The notes under the pieces were generated by a model. It ran no database searches and was not told where the DNA came from. It worked only from the letters and a program-made list of their open reading frames with translations. 64,000 nt of DNA. Source: Emydura subglobosa. Lineage: Eukaryota; Chordata; Testudines; Chelidae. Position 1 is the first letter of the stretch; each line of letters opens with the position of its first letter. The DNA lies in NCBI GenBank assembly GCA_007922225.1, contig ML679963.1:1906794-1970793 (forward strand), written 5' to 3'. The translations under genes and the position numbers were made by a program. This document shows positions 46,472-56,787 of the stretch, one piece after another.

Positions 46472-49312
46472 CTGGGAGGGAGAAACACAACAGGCAGGGG
46501 CGTGGCTCGCACCGAGCTTCTGTGTCCTCCCGGGGCTGCTGCCCCTCCTTCACGGCCACGCACGGCGCTGGCTCCTGCTGGACGCTACCAGATTTCTCAG
46601 TTGTTTCACCCACAGCTGCTAATGGCACGGGGTCAGCGTGCCTGAGTCCAGTGCCTGGCCTGTTTGGCTTAGCTGGGGACCTGAAGCCACAGCATGGCAG
46701 GGGCTGCTAGATACCAGGTGAGGGGCAGGTTAAAAATGCCTGGAACGGGCCCAGCTGTTCACGGGCATCCGCCCCTACGTTGGTGTCACAGCCAATCCGC
46801 ATCAGGCCTCTGGACTCTCCCCTGCACCGTCCCCTGGACCCACCCAAAGGTGCAGCCACTTCGTGCCATGGGTGTGTGTGGCTGTTCGGGGCCTCTGCTT
46901 TCGCAGGCCAGGACGGTTCCAAGCGGAAGGGCCCCACAGCGGCTGTTGCTGGGGCAGGGGGGCCTGGAGGCTGGGGCGGTGGAAACGATACAGGCCCCGC
47001 CCTTCCCCAGGGCAGGCGAGGAGGGGACGCTGCTCCCTCACTTTCTCGCTGGTTTGTCATTTTGGTCACTTGGGTTGGAAACCATAGCGACCAGAGGAGA
47101 ATGTGAGCACCTGGCCTCGCACAGCACTCTGGTTTCCATGACAGCCGCTGGAGGCTGCTGCAGCATTTCAGTGTGGGCGGTGGGGGGGAGGGCTGTGCTT
47201 CCCGGGAGGAACTCCGGGCCTGCCCCAGGGAGCAGCTGGCATGCGCCCCTAGGGTGAGTGTGGCCCCCTGAGGACAGGGGGGCGTCAGTGGCTCTCCAGC
47301 TGCCAGTGGCAATGCAGCCCCGCCCAGCCCCTGGCTCCCGCGCTCTCAGCATCCCATGAGGGCCCGTGCTACCCAGAGCAGCGTTGCCAGTATCCATCCT
47401 TATCCAGCTCAGGGCCGTGCAGCAGGAGCACGAGTGTCAACCTGCCTGGTCCTGGGCTTTCCCTCCCCAGGGCGCCCCCTTGTTGTGACTTTCCTCCCTT
47501 CCGGTGAGGAGGGAACTGAAGGGTGCCCCCCTGGCCCTGGCCCCATGGTGCCCTGCACACTCGGCAGGCATCTCCAGGTTTCTAGGATTTCCACTGATGG
47601 GCCCCAGGCTGCATTGCTGCTGGGTCTCGAGCTTGGAGCAGGGCATTTTGGGCAATGAGCTGCAACCACGCAGCCTGATTAGCCCGGATCTGGGGAGCCC
47701 GGCAGCAGACTGGCCAGGGGAGTCCTGGCCCTGAGGCTACTTGCCCTGACTCTGCTAGGAGAGGATTTTGACGCGGCAGGATGGGCATGGCCCTTCCCCG
47801 GGACACCCAGGGCCTGCTCTGCGCACGCTGTTTCTCCCGGTGTAACTGTCAGTGGGGGTGTGACTTCTCACCAGGCTGGTGTGCATGCCGTTCTGGAGGT
47901 GTCAGGCTGTCTCAGAGCTGGGGATCTTCTTCCCTCCCACCCTCCAGGGAGTAGCTGGGCTGGGCCAAGGCCCCTTTACACCATAGAACGGCTCTCCCCA
48001 GCTACTGCCCCAGCCTCTGCCTGTCTCAGCCCCCTGCCGCCGGGATCTGCAGCCATATAACATGGGTGTGAAAGTGCAGACTGGTGCTGAGCGAGCTACC
48101 CCTGCCCGTGCCTCTCCAGCCCGACCCACAGCCCCTTGCTACCCTGCCCTGGGCTCCCCAAACCTACACCCCTCTGCCCAGAACTTTGTTCCTGTTCCTG
48201 CCATCCCCATGGTGCCCTTCCAGCTTGGCAAGCATCCCTGGCAGCGTGCTGCCCACATGCCCTGCCCCCTGGGCCTGCATCACCCTGGGGAGAGGATGCA
48301 GCAGGAGAAAAGTGCAGCCAAGAGGCTGGGGCGGGGCGGGGCGGGGCGGGGCTCGGGAAGGTACTGACCTGCTGAGCTCTTGTTTCTGGTGCAGGAGCAG
48401 ACTCCACTCGTACAGCCAGGGGCCCCCGGCCTCTAGCCACTCCTGGCACCTGAAGACGGGCGAGATGCAGGCAGCCGCCGCCAAGTAGCTGGAGGAGCCG
48501 CACTCCCCCAAGTAGGAGAGGAGCAGCCCCGAGCCCGAGCCCTCGCTCACAGCACACAGCGAGGAGGCCGGGTGCCGGGCGCGGATGTACCTCACTGCCT
48601 CCTTCAGATCGGCTGGGTCCCCGAAGGCCTGCAGCGTCAGGCTGGCAAGCGGGCTGCCGTTGTGCCCCCGCCTGTTGAAGATGACGGGGCTGTAGCCCTG
48701 CTCCAGGGCCAGCAGGCAGAGGTGCAGGAGGCCCCTGGTGACCTTGCCGCAGGCATGGGGAATGGCCAGCAGCACCGGCCCTGTGGGGGAGGCACCGGTC
48801 GCTCTCCTCTTGCCGGCGCGGCGGGGCCCCATGACCCAGTCCAGAGCGATGAGGCCCCCATCGGCCAGCTGCAGGAGCTCCCGGGCCAGCTGGGGCTGGC
48901 GGGCTGGGGGCCAGAGGAGCTGGAAGAGGGTCTGGAGGTGAGGGCAGCTCCTCCACACCCAGCGCCCACTCGGCAGGGCCGCGAAGCGCCGGAGGCTCCG
49001 CAGCAGGCAGCAGGCCAGGGCGGAGGGTTTGCAGATGAACCTACAGCACCCGGCCCCCGGCCCTTCCTCCCCAAGGACCGTGTCCCCATCTTCCTCGCCT
49101 GCACCCCCAGGCTTGCCCCCTGGTGCCCCCTGGCTGGGGGGCAAACTATCCCCGCCACGGCCTGGCCACCGCAGCACCTGGGCCAGGAGGCAGAGGAGGG
49201 CTAATGCGGCGGCCCAGGCAGCCAGGGTCCCTGCCGCCAGCATGAGGTGCTGCGGCTGGAGAAGACGCGACTCCCGGAGTCCCCCTGCCGCGGGCTGGCA
49301 TGGCAGCCCCAT
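45973..49312 (-). CDS. ABHD15: alpha/beta-hydrolase domain-containing 15, two exons
   Basis: Membrane-associated member of the alpha/beta-hydrolase family. Known work links ABHD15 to adipocyte lipolysis control and PDE3B stability; its enzymatic substrate is not established. The two exons join to 480 residues (human 468). Visible features are a hydrophobic N-terminal segment (24-47), a conserved CKPSALA block (95-101), LQLADGGLIALDWV (147-160) and the nucleophile elbow AVSEG with Ser256. The charge-relay acid is in SADDP (Asp380 or Asp381), and His412 lies in HGGHCGF. The C-terminus is RSYTR. Met1 at 49312 is the first ATG in frame, but Met24 (49243) starts right at the membrane segment and agrees better with the shorter human N-terminus. 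It diverges from TP53I13 and converges with TAOK1. Confidence 0.95.
46472..48368. other. ABHD15 intron
   Basis: GC-rich intron with no further exon. It holds a GGGGC array (48328-48352) close to the donor. Confidence 0.8.
48328..48352 (+). repeat. GGGGC pentamer array, G-quadruplex candidate
   Basis: Five runs of four G separated by single C, on the plus strand. It lies 16 bases inside the ABHD15 intron. Each unit is also a GC-box (Sp1-type) core. Confidence 0.9.
48369..49312 (-). CDS. ABHD15: ABHD15 exon 1, residues 1-314
   Basis: 944 bases ending ...LLHQKQELS plus two bases of Arg315, with donor gtcagt. It contains the membrane segment and the AVSEG nucleophile elbow. The alternative start Met24 is at 49243-49241. 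Confidence 0.94.
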
Positions 49313-49367
49313 GGCCCCCCTCGTTACTTAGCAAATAACGGGTTTGTTTGAGGGCTGCCGTGTGCGG

Positions 49368-49372
49368 ATTGG
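49368..49372 (-). promoter_or_regulatory. CCAAT box upstream of ABHD15
   Basis: ATTGG on the plus strand, which is CCAAT read on the ABHD15 strand, lies 56 bases before the ABHD15 ATG. It is a plausible promoter element; the transcription start is not known. Confidence 0.35.
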
Positions 49373-50035
49373 ATGGGGGTTGTGCAAGCGTTAACCCTTC
49401 CCTGGCCAGCTGCTTACCCCTGCGGCCAGCCCCATGTAGGGCCCTGGCTCATTGCTGCCAGGATCCTCTCCCTGCAGCTGGGGGGCTGCCAGCAGGGCCA
49501 TGGGGTGCACCCACCGGGATCCTCCCTGCCCCATTTCAGAGCAGTGCGTGGGGCCGGTACCAGAGCCTGCCTGTCCCTTCCAGGGGGGCGGGTGGCTGAA
49601 GGCGGTGGAGGCTCAGAGGGGGGTGACCTAGTGCCCTGGCCTTTCCCTGTACCTGGAACGGGTCCCTGGCCCCAGTGAGGTACCAGCCCTTGGCGTTACT
49701 GCCAGGCAGGGACCTCAGGCCTTGAACAAGCCCCCCTCGCCCCCTTCCCCAGCTGAGCTGTGCCTGGAGAGAGGGGCCAGCCCCCTAGGAGCATGGCGGT
49801 GCTGCCCTCCAGCCGCGCAGGGCTGAGTGGCGGGCCAGGGCACAGGTGCCAGGCAAAGTCCGCTGGCTGCACCCGGGCCATGCGGCGCAGGAGCAGGGGC
49901 CAGCCCTGCCAGCCGGACCACAGGGGGCTGCTCAAAGGGCCCTGGGCGGGGGGCTGCCCTGGGGCCAGGCTGGCCCATCCCCTACGGGCTGGCTGTGGGG
50001 TGGAGTCGGGGGGCAGCCCTGCCTGGGGGGGGGGG

Positions 50036-50135
50036 NNNNNNNNNNNNNNNNNNNNNNNNNNNNNNNNNNNNNNNNNNNNNNNNNNNNNNNNNNNNNNNNN
50101 NNNNNNNNNNNNNNNNNNNNNNNNNNNNNNNNNNN
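50036..50135. other. assembly gap (100 N)
   Basis: Exactly 100 N, the usual placeholder for a gap of unknown size. It is preceded by a G-run and followed by tggggggctcgg, and lies between the 5' ends of ABHD15 and TP53I13. Part of the promoter, or a first exon, may be missing. Confidence 0.98.
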
Positions 50136-50289
50136 TGGGGGGCTCGGCCGGGCGCTGACGCTAAGCCCGGCCCGGGGTGGGGCGGGCCCTGCCCGGGGGA
50201 GTCTCCGCCCGCAGCAGGGCCCCGGCACCGGACGCTGCAGGTCGGGCTGGGCGTGGGCGACCGCGACACCGGCCCGGGGGGGGGGCACA

Positions 50290-50400
50290 TCTTCCCCCTG
50301 AAACGTCACCGAGCGGCGCGGACCCGCCTTCGCCCCGCTCCCATTGGCTCCCCCCGCAGCCCAGCCAATCCCCCCGTGCCCAGATGGCAGCGCTGGGGGG
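50290..50400 (+). promoter_or_regulatory. probable TP53I13 side of a divergent CpG-island promoter
   Basis: It contains an ACGTCA half CRE (50303-50308), Sp1-like cgccccgc, an ATTGG (50343-50347) and a CCAAT (50365-50369) in opposite orientations, and a YY1-like cagatggcagcg (50381-50392). This clustering, the high CpG density and the head-to-head gene pair support a housekeeping-type promoter without TATA. The start site is not determined. Confidence 0.5.
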
Positions 50401-50795
50401 GCTAAGACACACACACACCCCCCGCCGGCGGTGCAGCCGGGACCCACGGCCGGACACGTGCCTGCTGCGCCCTGCCCCGCACCGTGCACACAGCGCGGGC
50501 CCCCCGTGACGGCAGGGCTGCGGGGTCCTGCCCTAAGCGGGCGCTGGCGCTGGCTGGCCCCGGGGGGGGGGTTGGTTGCCGCTGAAGCCTGCGGCGAGCC
50601 CTGGCGCCCCGCTGCGGGGCCCGTGCAGCGCCGGGCAGGCCCCGGCTCCTGGCCTGAGTTGGTGGAGGCCGGTGCCCAGTGCCCAGCACCGTGCGCCCAA
50701 GGGGCCGGTGGCCATCCCGGGGCAATGGCGAGCGCGCCCCGCCCAGCTGCACCGGGCATGGGGGGGCCGCTCACTGCCCTACTCTGCCCACGCAG

Positions 50796-50923
50796 ATTAA
50801 CCTGCAGCGCTGTCCCCCAGCACCCCAGGAGCAGCACGTTCCTGTGCAGAGGGGGCTTGCTTTGGGGGGGCCCTGCCTGCCCCTTGCTGACGGTCCCCGG
50901 CTCTCCTTGGCTGCGCGGTGCCG
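50796..50923 (+). CDS. TP53I13: TP53I13 candidate exon (weak)
   Basis: 128 bases with acceptor ctgcccacgcag and donor gtgagc. Frame 1 is open (INLQRCPPAPQEQHVPVQRG and onward), with a two-base remainder that fits the next candidate exon. Similarity to known TP53I13 is not evident, and GC-rich sequence gives open frames by chance. Confidence 0.2.
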
Positions 50924-53900
50924 GTGAGCGTGGCCAGCATGGCCGGCTGCAGGGCTGGGGCTGTCCCGGCGTTAGCACCCCTCTGACTTGGAGGGTGACG
51001 GGGTCTCGCTCTCTCCACGGACCCTGGGCCTGCAGCTGTCGCCCCGCGGGGCTGCTCCTCCCAGGGCCGATCGTGAGTAAAAGGGGGTCCTGCCGTGCGG
51101 GACGAGGCCGTGGAGCGCTCACCCCACGCGAGCACAAGCTGGGCAGCCGCGGGCTTCTGCCCACGGGACGGGCGGCCAGGGCTGGCTGCCCACGGGAGGG
51201 GAGGAGGCAGCAGCTACTTGAGTGGCTGGTTGATTCCTTCTTGCAGGGCAGCCGGTCACTCCGCATGGACACGAAGACCGACTCTGCCGGGCCCACCCCC
51301 CACGGGTAAGTGGCAGGTGCCAGAGTCACGTGCGCTGGGAACAAGCCCCCCTCGCTGGCACTGCCACCCCCGCTGGACACATGGGCGAGGTTCCTCCCCC
51401 CCCCCCCCCAGCGGCACTCGGACACAGCGCTGAGACACCCCGCTGCCATGCCTGGGCCAGGCAGGCCGGTGCTGACAGCGGGTCTCCCAGCAGCCGGGCT
51501 GTGGTCCTGCCCGCCTGTCACAGGGCACCAGTGAGTGCCTTTCCCCTTGGCCAGGGTCAGGATTCAAACCCTCACTAGCAGCCGCTGCCCCACTGACCTA
51601 CCTCTTCGCTCCTCCCTCCAGCACGCCGGGTTGCCTTCCTCCCCCGGCGCCAGGCCCGGCTGATTCTGCTGGCCTGCTCCTGGCTGGACCAGTCCGTCCT
51701 GACCCCCCACTGGAGCGGGTGAGTCTGGGGACTGCAGGGGAAGGGGCTGGCTGGAGAACCTGGGAGTAGAGCTGCCTGGGCTACAGTGGGGGGGGGGAGC
51801 ACTCCTAGGCTGATGTGCTCAGCGTGCGTCCCCTCCCCCGCTAGGCTACCAGCTCAGACTCATGTGGGGCACTGGGTTAATCCATCAGCTAGAAAAATGC
51901 CCTTGAGGCACATGCCCTGTGGGCAGCCCGGAGGGAAGCAGAGGCCCGAAAACAGCATCACGTCACAACTGGGCCAGCAACGGAGTCTAACCTGCACCCC
52001 CCTTAGCAGAAAGCTTCTAACTCCCATTGGTAATGCAGCTATGTACACTGCGACATTGCCCTGGCCTGGAATGCTTGAGAATATTTAGCATCAGGTGATC
52101 TCCTTTATGCATTTTCCATCCCTTTTTGTCTTTGGTTAAAGCAAAAGGCTGTCGTCCCAGGCCAGTCTGAGCACGGCTGTACCGTGAATCCACCACAATA
52201 TTTGTCACACGGTGGGGAATGGACTGATTGGAGAAAGGTTGAGTTATACAACACAATTGTGATGTTATCTGCTCAGCCAGCACTACTAGGCTCCAGCACA
52301 CATGGTACAACGGTCATTATTTCTCATTGTCCCTGCAGACAATGACAATACCTGTCAAGTTCTTACGGCACAGTCAGCTCTCGCCGTAGAAGGGCTGTAG
52401 CATGTCGTGCATGAACAGCTCATGGGAATAACAACGTATAACCACGTACTCATGTCACCCCTACGTACAGCCAGGGCTACTGACTGTCTAACGCACCACC
52501 CCTTCAAGCTACAGTCACTCACAACAAGTCCCGGTAACTCGCAGCCAGTCGAAACATTTCTGCCCCTGAGTCTGTCTCTGCTGTTCTCTGCGCTCTTGCT
52601 GCTCTCGGCCCAGGTGCATGCGTCGGAGCGCACCACAGCGTCCTGCAGCATTTGCATCTCCTTGGTGCCCAGCTGCTCCCACCGCCACGCTGCACGAGAA
52701 CAACACGGCCCTGCTGAATAGCAGCCAGCCCTTGTTGGCAGGGGACACGTGAAGATACTGAACTGGTGCGATTCCACGTGTGTGCCAGATCGTTTGCACG
52801 TGTCAGGTGCTGCCTGAAGGAGGCCGGTGCTGGTGGCAGTTTCTCACTTGTTTTGTTCTTAGCAAACAACTTGCAGCCACGGATTTCTGTTGGCGGCTGC
52901 TGACTGTGAAAAAGCAGCAGTGGGGCTGGGCTGCAGTTACCTGCCTTCCGATCGCGCTAGTGATGCTGCGCAAGGACTGCTTGATTCAGCTCCGGCTTGG
53001 CTCTCAACTCTCGGGTCAGGTCAGGTCTGCCCAGGCTGTGACTTCGACGTACTGGGCCTCATTTATAAAGCCACCGCACAGGCTGCAGCAGCAGTGCTGT
53101 TTAGAGGGAAACGGTCACAATGCTCTGAAGTTCGTAGACAGTCACGTGGCTTGGAAATGTGTGCGCGAGGAGAAGGCCTCGGTCCCATCGGGGGTCATGG
53201 TCAGGGGCTCCTGCCATACAGCTGCCTTCCCCTCCTGGCAAAGAGCTGGGTTTAATTTCAAAGAGCTCTAACAGGCAGGGCAGAGACAACTTGGCAGGAG
53301 AGCGGGGATGGCCCAGAGCAGCAGCTGGGGTCACAGGGTGAATAGAGCCGCCCTGACCTGTTTTTGCAACAGGGTGACTGAAGCAGAGGTACAGCCAGCG
53401 CTGGCGCAGCAGGCATGCCGTGAGCTGGAAGGCAGGGAAGCCCAGTGCAAATCCCTTCTTTAACAGGCAGGCCTGGGATTTGAACCGGAATCCCCCACCT
53501 TCTCCATGTCTTCTTTGGGCTGACTGCCGTTTTGAAACAGACTTCGTTCGCCTACTCTGCGAATACACTTTCGCTTAACCAAACGCAAAAAAGCAGAGGA
53601 AAATGCATAAAATACAGCCTCAGAGCCGTGTAGGACTGGACGGGACCGTGATTGGTCCTCTAGGCCGGTCCCCTGCACCGAAGCAAGACAAAGTATGATC
53701 GAGACCATCCCTGACGGGTTTGTGTAACCGGCTCTTAAAATCCTCCAGTGATGGAGATTCCACAACCTCCCTAGACAAGTTGGTCCAGTGCTTAACTGCC
53801 CTGACTGTGAGTTTGGAAGATTTTCCTCTTGTCTAACCTCAAGCTCCCTTGATTGCAGTTTAAAAATCTCTTGTCTTGCCCCTCCATGGTTAAGGAGACC

Positions 53901-56645
53901 AATTTATCACCCTCCTGTTATAACAATCTTTTGCATACTGCCCCTCCTCGGGCCTCTGCTCTCTAGCCTTAACAAACCCAATCTTGCCTGGTAGTTCATG
54001 CTTTTTAGACCTTCAGTCACTTTTGTTGCTCTCCTCTGGACCATCTCCAGTTTGGCCACATCGTTCCCAAAGCCTGGTGTCCAGAGCCGGCCCCAGTACT
54101 CCAGCTGAGTGCTGAATAGTGGGACAGAATCACTTCTTGTGTCTTGCTTACCACACTCCTGCGAGTAGGGCCCCGACTGACGGCTGGCTGCCTTGCAGCT
54201 GTATTACATCACTGACTCCTGTTTAGTTTGTGGACCATTATAACCCCAACTCCTTTTCGGCAGGACTCCTTCCTAGGCAGTCATTCCCCGTGTTGCGTGT
54301 GTGCAATTGATTGTCCGTCCTACGTGGAGCACTTTCCATTTGTCCTCAGTGACGTTCATCCTCTTTCAAGACCATTTCTCGAGTTTGCCAAGATCATTTT
54401 GAATTCTCAGCCTGGCTTCCAAAGCGGTTGCAGCCCCGCCCAGCTTGACGGTCTCAGCAAATGTTGTACATGCACGCCCTGTGCCACTATCCAAACCGCT
54501 TGTGGAGCTAGTGACCAGCCCTGGCGCCAGCTCCGAGCCCTGCGGGACCCCGCTCGATATGCCCTTCCAGCATGCCTGCGAGCCGCTGGGAACCACGCGC
54601 TGGGAACGGTTTTCCACCCCGTGATGCACTCACCTAACAGCAGCTCCCTCTCGGCTGTACCTAGTTTGTCTGTGGAAAGGTCACGGGAGACAGACCGCAT
54701 CACAAACCTTACTAACGTCGAGCTGTAACACGTCTGCCGCTCGCCCCAGCCACACGGCTGGTTACTTGGCCAAAGGCGGCTGGGAGGTTGGGGATTTGTT
54801 CTTGACAAACCCTTCCTGTTACATACCATCCTGTCTTCTGGCCTCTTACAAATCAGCTGCTTAATGCTTTGCTCCATCAGCAGCCTGGGTCCCGAAGATA
54901 AATCGGCAGGTCTGTAATTCCCCTCATTGGCCGTGTGCCGTGTGCGCCTTGACGTATCCTCCAGGGGCTAAAGATCGCCCGAACTTTGTGCTCACTCCAT
55001 GGGTGTAGCAGCCCTCGTACTTAGCAGCCGATCCGGGTCACACGTTGACGCTGGTTCTGTGCCATCCAGCCAGCTGTGCATTTACAGGGGTTTCAGACTG
55101 GGGGGGCCCAGGAATGTTTAAACATTACAGGATATAGAAAAGGTGCCCCATGTCCAGCCTCTGCCTCCGCCTGGGGGATGCCCCGACACCTGCCTCACGT
55201 GGGAGCAGTACCTGATGGGTTACCCAAACTCATTACTGAGCCCCCCTTGTTAGATCCGTAGCCCTCGGTGCCATTCTCCCTCTGACCTGGCCCCTGGCAC
55301 TGGCGGAGGCCATGACAGGCTGAGGAAAAGCATCTGCAGGGCCTGGGCACACAGGTTAGCTGGGCATGGAGGCTACGGGCGCTTGCTGGGGCGGTAGGAG
55401 GTCGTGGCAGGAGGCGGAGCTGGGGTCTGGGGCACCGTGGAAAAGGGCCATGGGGAGGTGGACTAGGGGCCAGATGGCAGCAGCTCTTCGACCTCCCCCT
55501 AGGGGAGGGGACTGGTGATGAGGGAAAGGGATGGGGGGGTTACCCCCCACACAGCAGGGACTAGCACCCAGCACTCCTGGGCCCTGTACCTGGCTGCAGG
55601 CCAGTCCTTGCACCACCATAGTAAGGTGGCTCTGCTTGCCCGTGGAAGGGGGAGGAGCCAGCCCTGGGGGGGGCAGCCCTAGTGCTCCGGGGAAGCCCTT
55701 AGCTGCACCCTGTTTCTGACGCCCCCTCCTGTCTCCACAGGCTGTGCTGTAGCTCCCCTGGCCCCGACGCTCGCTCTCGGGCGGGGAGGCTGCCCAGAGA
55801 AGCTCTCCTGTGCTAGGCAAAGCACTGCTGGTGCCAGAGGAACCCCTCCAGCTGCACCCCCAGCTCAAGGGCACCGGCCCCAGGAACAGGTTGGGGAGCT
55901 GACAATGGAGCTTCCAGGACCCACCATGGCCCCTGGGGGCCGCCAGGCAGGGGCCGGGACGACCCCTGAGCCCAGAGGTGAGGGGCAACACATGGACATG
56001 GTGCCACCCCCTAGCAGCTCCCTGAGCACCCGCACCACGACTGGGCAGCCGGCAGCCCCCCCGCAGCCCCGACCGAATGCCACGCTGCAGGCCGGCGCGA
56101 CCCTGGGGTCTGGCATTCTGCCCCCCACAACTGCCACAGCCGGGCCGCCGAGCGCACCCCCGGGGCAGGAGGAGGGCTGCCCCTGTCCACACGTTCCCCA
56201 GCACAAACCCGGGGCCCAGCAGGGAGCAGCGGCAAAGGGACAGGCCCCCCATGCCTACGTGCCCACGCCCCGCACGGAGGAAGCGGCCTGGGCCGCCAGC
56301 GCCCTGACCGTCCTGCTGGTGCTGCTGACGCTCGCCGTCCTCTACACCCGCCTGCACCGCAAGTTCCGCAAGAGCCAGAGCCTCTACTGGGCCCCGGGAG
56401 ACGCGGGGCAGGAGCCCATCTCCGGTGAGTGCCGCGGGGTGGAGCCGGGGCCCTGCCGGGGAGGGCGGGAAGGCCGGGCGCGCCCCCACCCCACCAGCCA
56501 CACGAGCGGTACCTGATCTCGCCCTCTCTCTGCTGCAGCGGTCATCCAGAGGCGGCTCCTGCGGCCCCACGGCAGGCACAAGAAGCGGCACCGGCAGCGA
56601 CGGCTGCTGCTCCAGGAGGCGTCGAGCGAGAGCTCGGACTCGTAG
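50796..56645 (+). CDS. TP53I13: tumour protein p53-inducible protein 13, partial model
   Basis: Single-pass membrane protein known as p53-inducible (DSCP1) in human; its molecular function is poorly understood. The C-terminal two exons are certain: a low-complexity Pro/Ala-rich stalk, PTPRTEEAAWAASALTVLLV leading into the membrane segment, then a basic cytoplasmic tail ending EASSESSDS. An upstream exon at 51622-51718 resembles the known FLYHP...LALLA...LTP region. Two more candidate exons (50796-50923, 51247-51305) keep compatible phases but lack clear similarity. The exon for the conserved TAWG...WIYCES block was not found. The model is therefore incomplete. Confidence 0.7.
51247..51305 (+). 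CDS. TP53I13: TP53I13 candidate exon (weak)
   Basis: 59 bases with acceptor ccttcttgcag and donor gtaagt. In the frame compatible with both neighbours it reads AAGHSAWTRRPTLPGPPPT. The splice signals are good but the protein similarity is marginal. Confidence 0.25.
51541..51590 (+). mobile_element. MIR-like SINE fragment
   Basis: gtcaggattcaaaccctcac followed by tagcagccgctgccccactg resembles the MIR segment with the tRNA-derived B-box-like gattcraacc. It lies just before the probable TP53I13 exon. Confidence 0.4.
51622..51718 (+). CDS. TP53I13: TP53I13 probable exon
   Basis: 97 bases with acceptor cctccctccag and donor gtgagt. It reads RRVAFLPRRQARLILLACSW then LDQSVLTPHWSG. The pattern VxFL, LLAxxxxxxxxLTP matches the conserved region of vertebrate TP53I13 as I remember it (FLYHP then LALLAYACMANPSLTP). 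It begins with two bases finishing a codon and ends with two bases of the next. Confidence 0.55.
53370..53500 (+). mobile_element. MIR-like SINE fragment
   Basis: agggtgactgaagcagaggt and later ggcctgggatttgaaccgga reproduce the order of MIR landmarks. It is very diverged. Confidence 0.4.
53600..55070 (-). mobile_element. CR1 LINE, antisense, decayed
   Basis: Read on the minus strand, this is a CR1 3' half. Reverse-transcriptase remnants include SGVPQGSELAPGL and FAETVKLGG, the decayed form of the catalytic FADD-KLGG region, followed by LGKLEKWS. The CR1 3' UTR follows. Frameshifts and stops disrupt it and the second catalytic Asp is lost. It is distinctly more GC-rich than the CR1 at 1-830, consistent with long residence in a GC-rich region. 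Confidence 0.88.
55741..56424 (+). CDS. TP53I13: TP53I13 large exon (stalk and membrane segment)
   Basis: 684 bases with acceptor ctgtctccacag and donor gtgagt. It starts GCAVAPLAPTLALGRGG, corresponding to the human GCVQALALAFALRSW region. A Pro/Ala/Gly-rich stalk follows with one N-glycosylation sequon (NAT). Then come TPRTEEAAWAA, a hydrophobic membrane segment (ALTVLLVLLTLAVLY) and TRLHRKFRKSQSLYWAP. The membrane and juxtamembrane part is strongly conserved; the stalk is not. Confidence 0.85.
56539..56645 (+). CDS. TP53I13: TP53I13 last exon
   Basis: 107 bases including the TAG stop, with acceptor ctgctgcag. It encodes VIQRRLLRPHGRHKKRHRQR and onward to EASSESSDS, a basic cytoplasmic tail with an acidic Ser-rich end like the human protein. 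Confidence 0.9.
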
Positions 56646-56781
56646 GCAGCTGCCTGGGGCTGCGGGGGGGGTGGCAAGTCCTGGGCAGGGCCCAGCCCCG
56701 GGCCCGTCCCTGGTGGGGAGCACGTGGGCGCGCACGGCTCCAGTGTGGAGGGCTCCCAGGGCAGGAGCGAGGTTTTTGCTG

Positions 56782-56787
56782 AATAAA
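56782..56787 (+). terminator. TP53I13: TP53I13 poly(A) signal
   Basis: AATAAA 137 bases after the stop, followed by the GU-rich gtgttgg. This gives a very short 3' UTR. Confidence 0.8.

Larger units (their letters stand above)
49313..50795. other. ABHD15-TP53I13 divergent interval
   Basis: GC- and CpG-rich, containing the N gap and the promoter motifs listed separately. A signal-peptide exon of TP53I13 would be expected here or in the gap. I could not recognise one. Confidence 0.6.
51719..55740. other. TP53I13 intron (or introns)
   Basis: Holds the antisense CR1 and a MIR-like fragment. The part at 51880-53360 is less GC-rich and carries sequence I cannot classify. An additional TP53I13 exon is expected here but was not recognised. 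Confidence 0.6.

Noticed and set aside
45880..46710. 276-codon plus-strand frame
   Set aside because: It is the shadow of ABHD15 exon 2 in GC-rich sequence.
46707..47312. 201-codon minus-strand frame in the ABHD15 intron
   Set aside because: It has low-complexity Pro/Gly/Ala composition and no recognisable domain; long chance frames are expected at this GC content.
48572..49204. 210-codon plus-strand frame
   Set aside because: It is the antisense shadow of ABHD15 exon 1.
50344..51309. 321-codon plus-strand frame near the TP53I13 start
   Set aside because: It has Pro/Gly/Arg-rich chance composition and no signal peptide or similarity. Parts were considered only as candidate exons in phases set by splice sites.
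49932..51521. 529-codon minus-strand frame across the N gap
   Set aside because: It reads through unknown bases and CpG-island sequence, with no domain or family similarity.
54407..54877. 156-codon minus-strand frame as a host gene
   Set aside because: It lies inside the antisense CR1 copy, and a parallel frame there shows the reverse-transcriptase remnant.
55376..55526. Possible missing TP53I13 exon (Trp-rich open frame)
   Set aside because: It has some Trp and basic residues, but no splice acceptor at a fitting phase and no convincing match to the expected block.
55356..56735. 459-codon minus-strand frame
   Set aside because: It is the antisense shadow of the two TP53I13 C-terminal exons.
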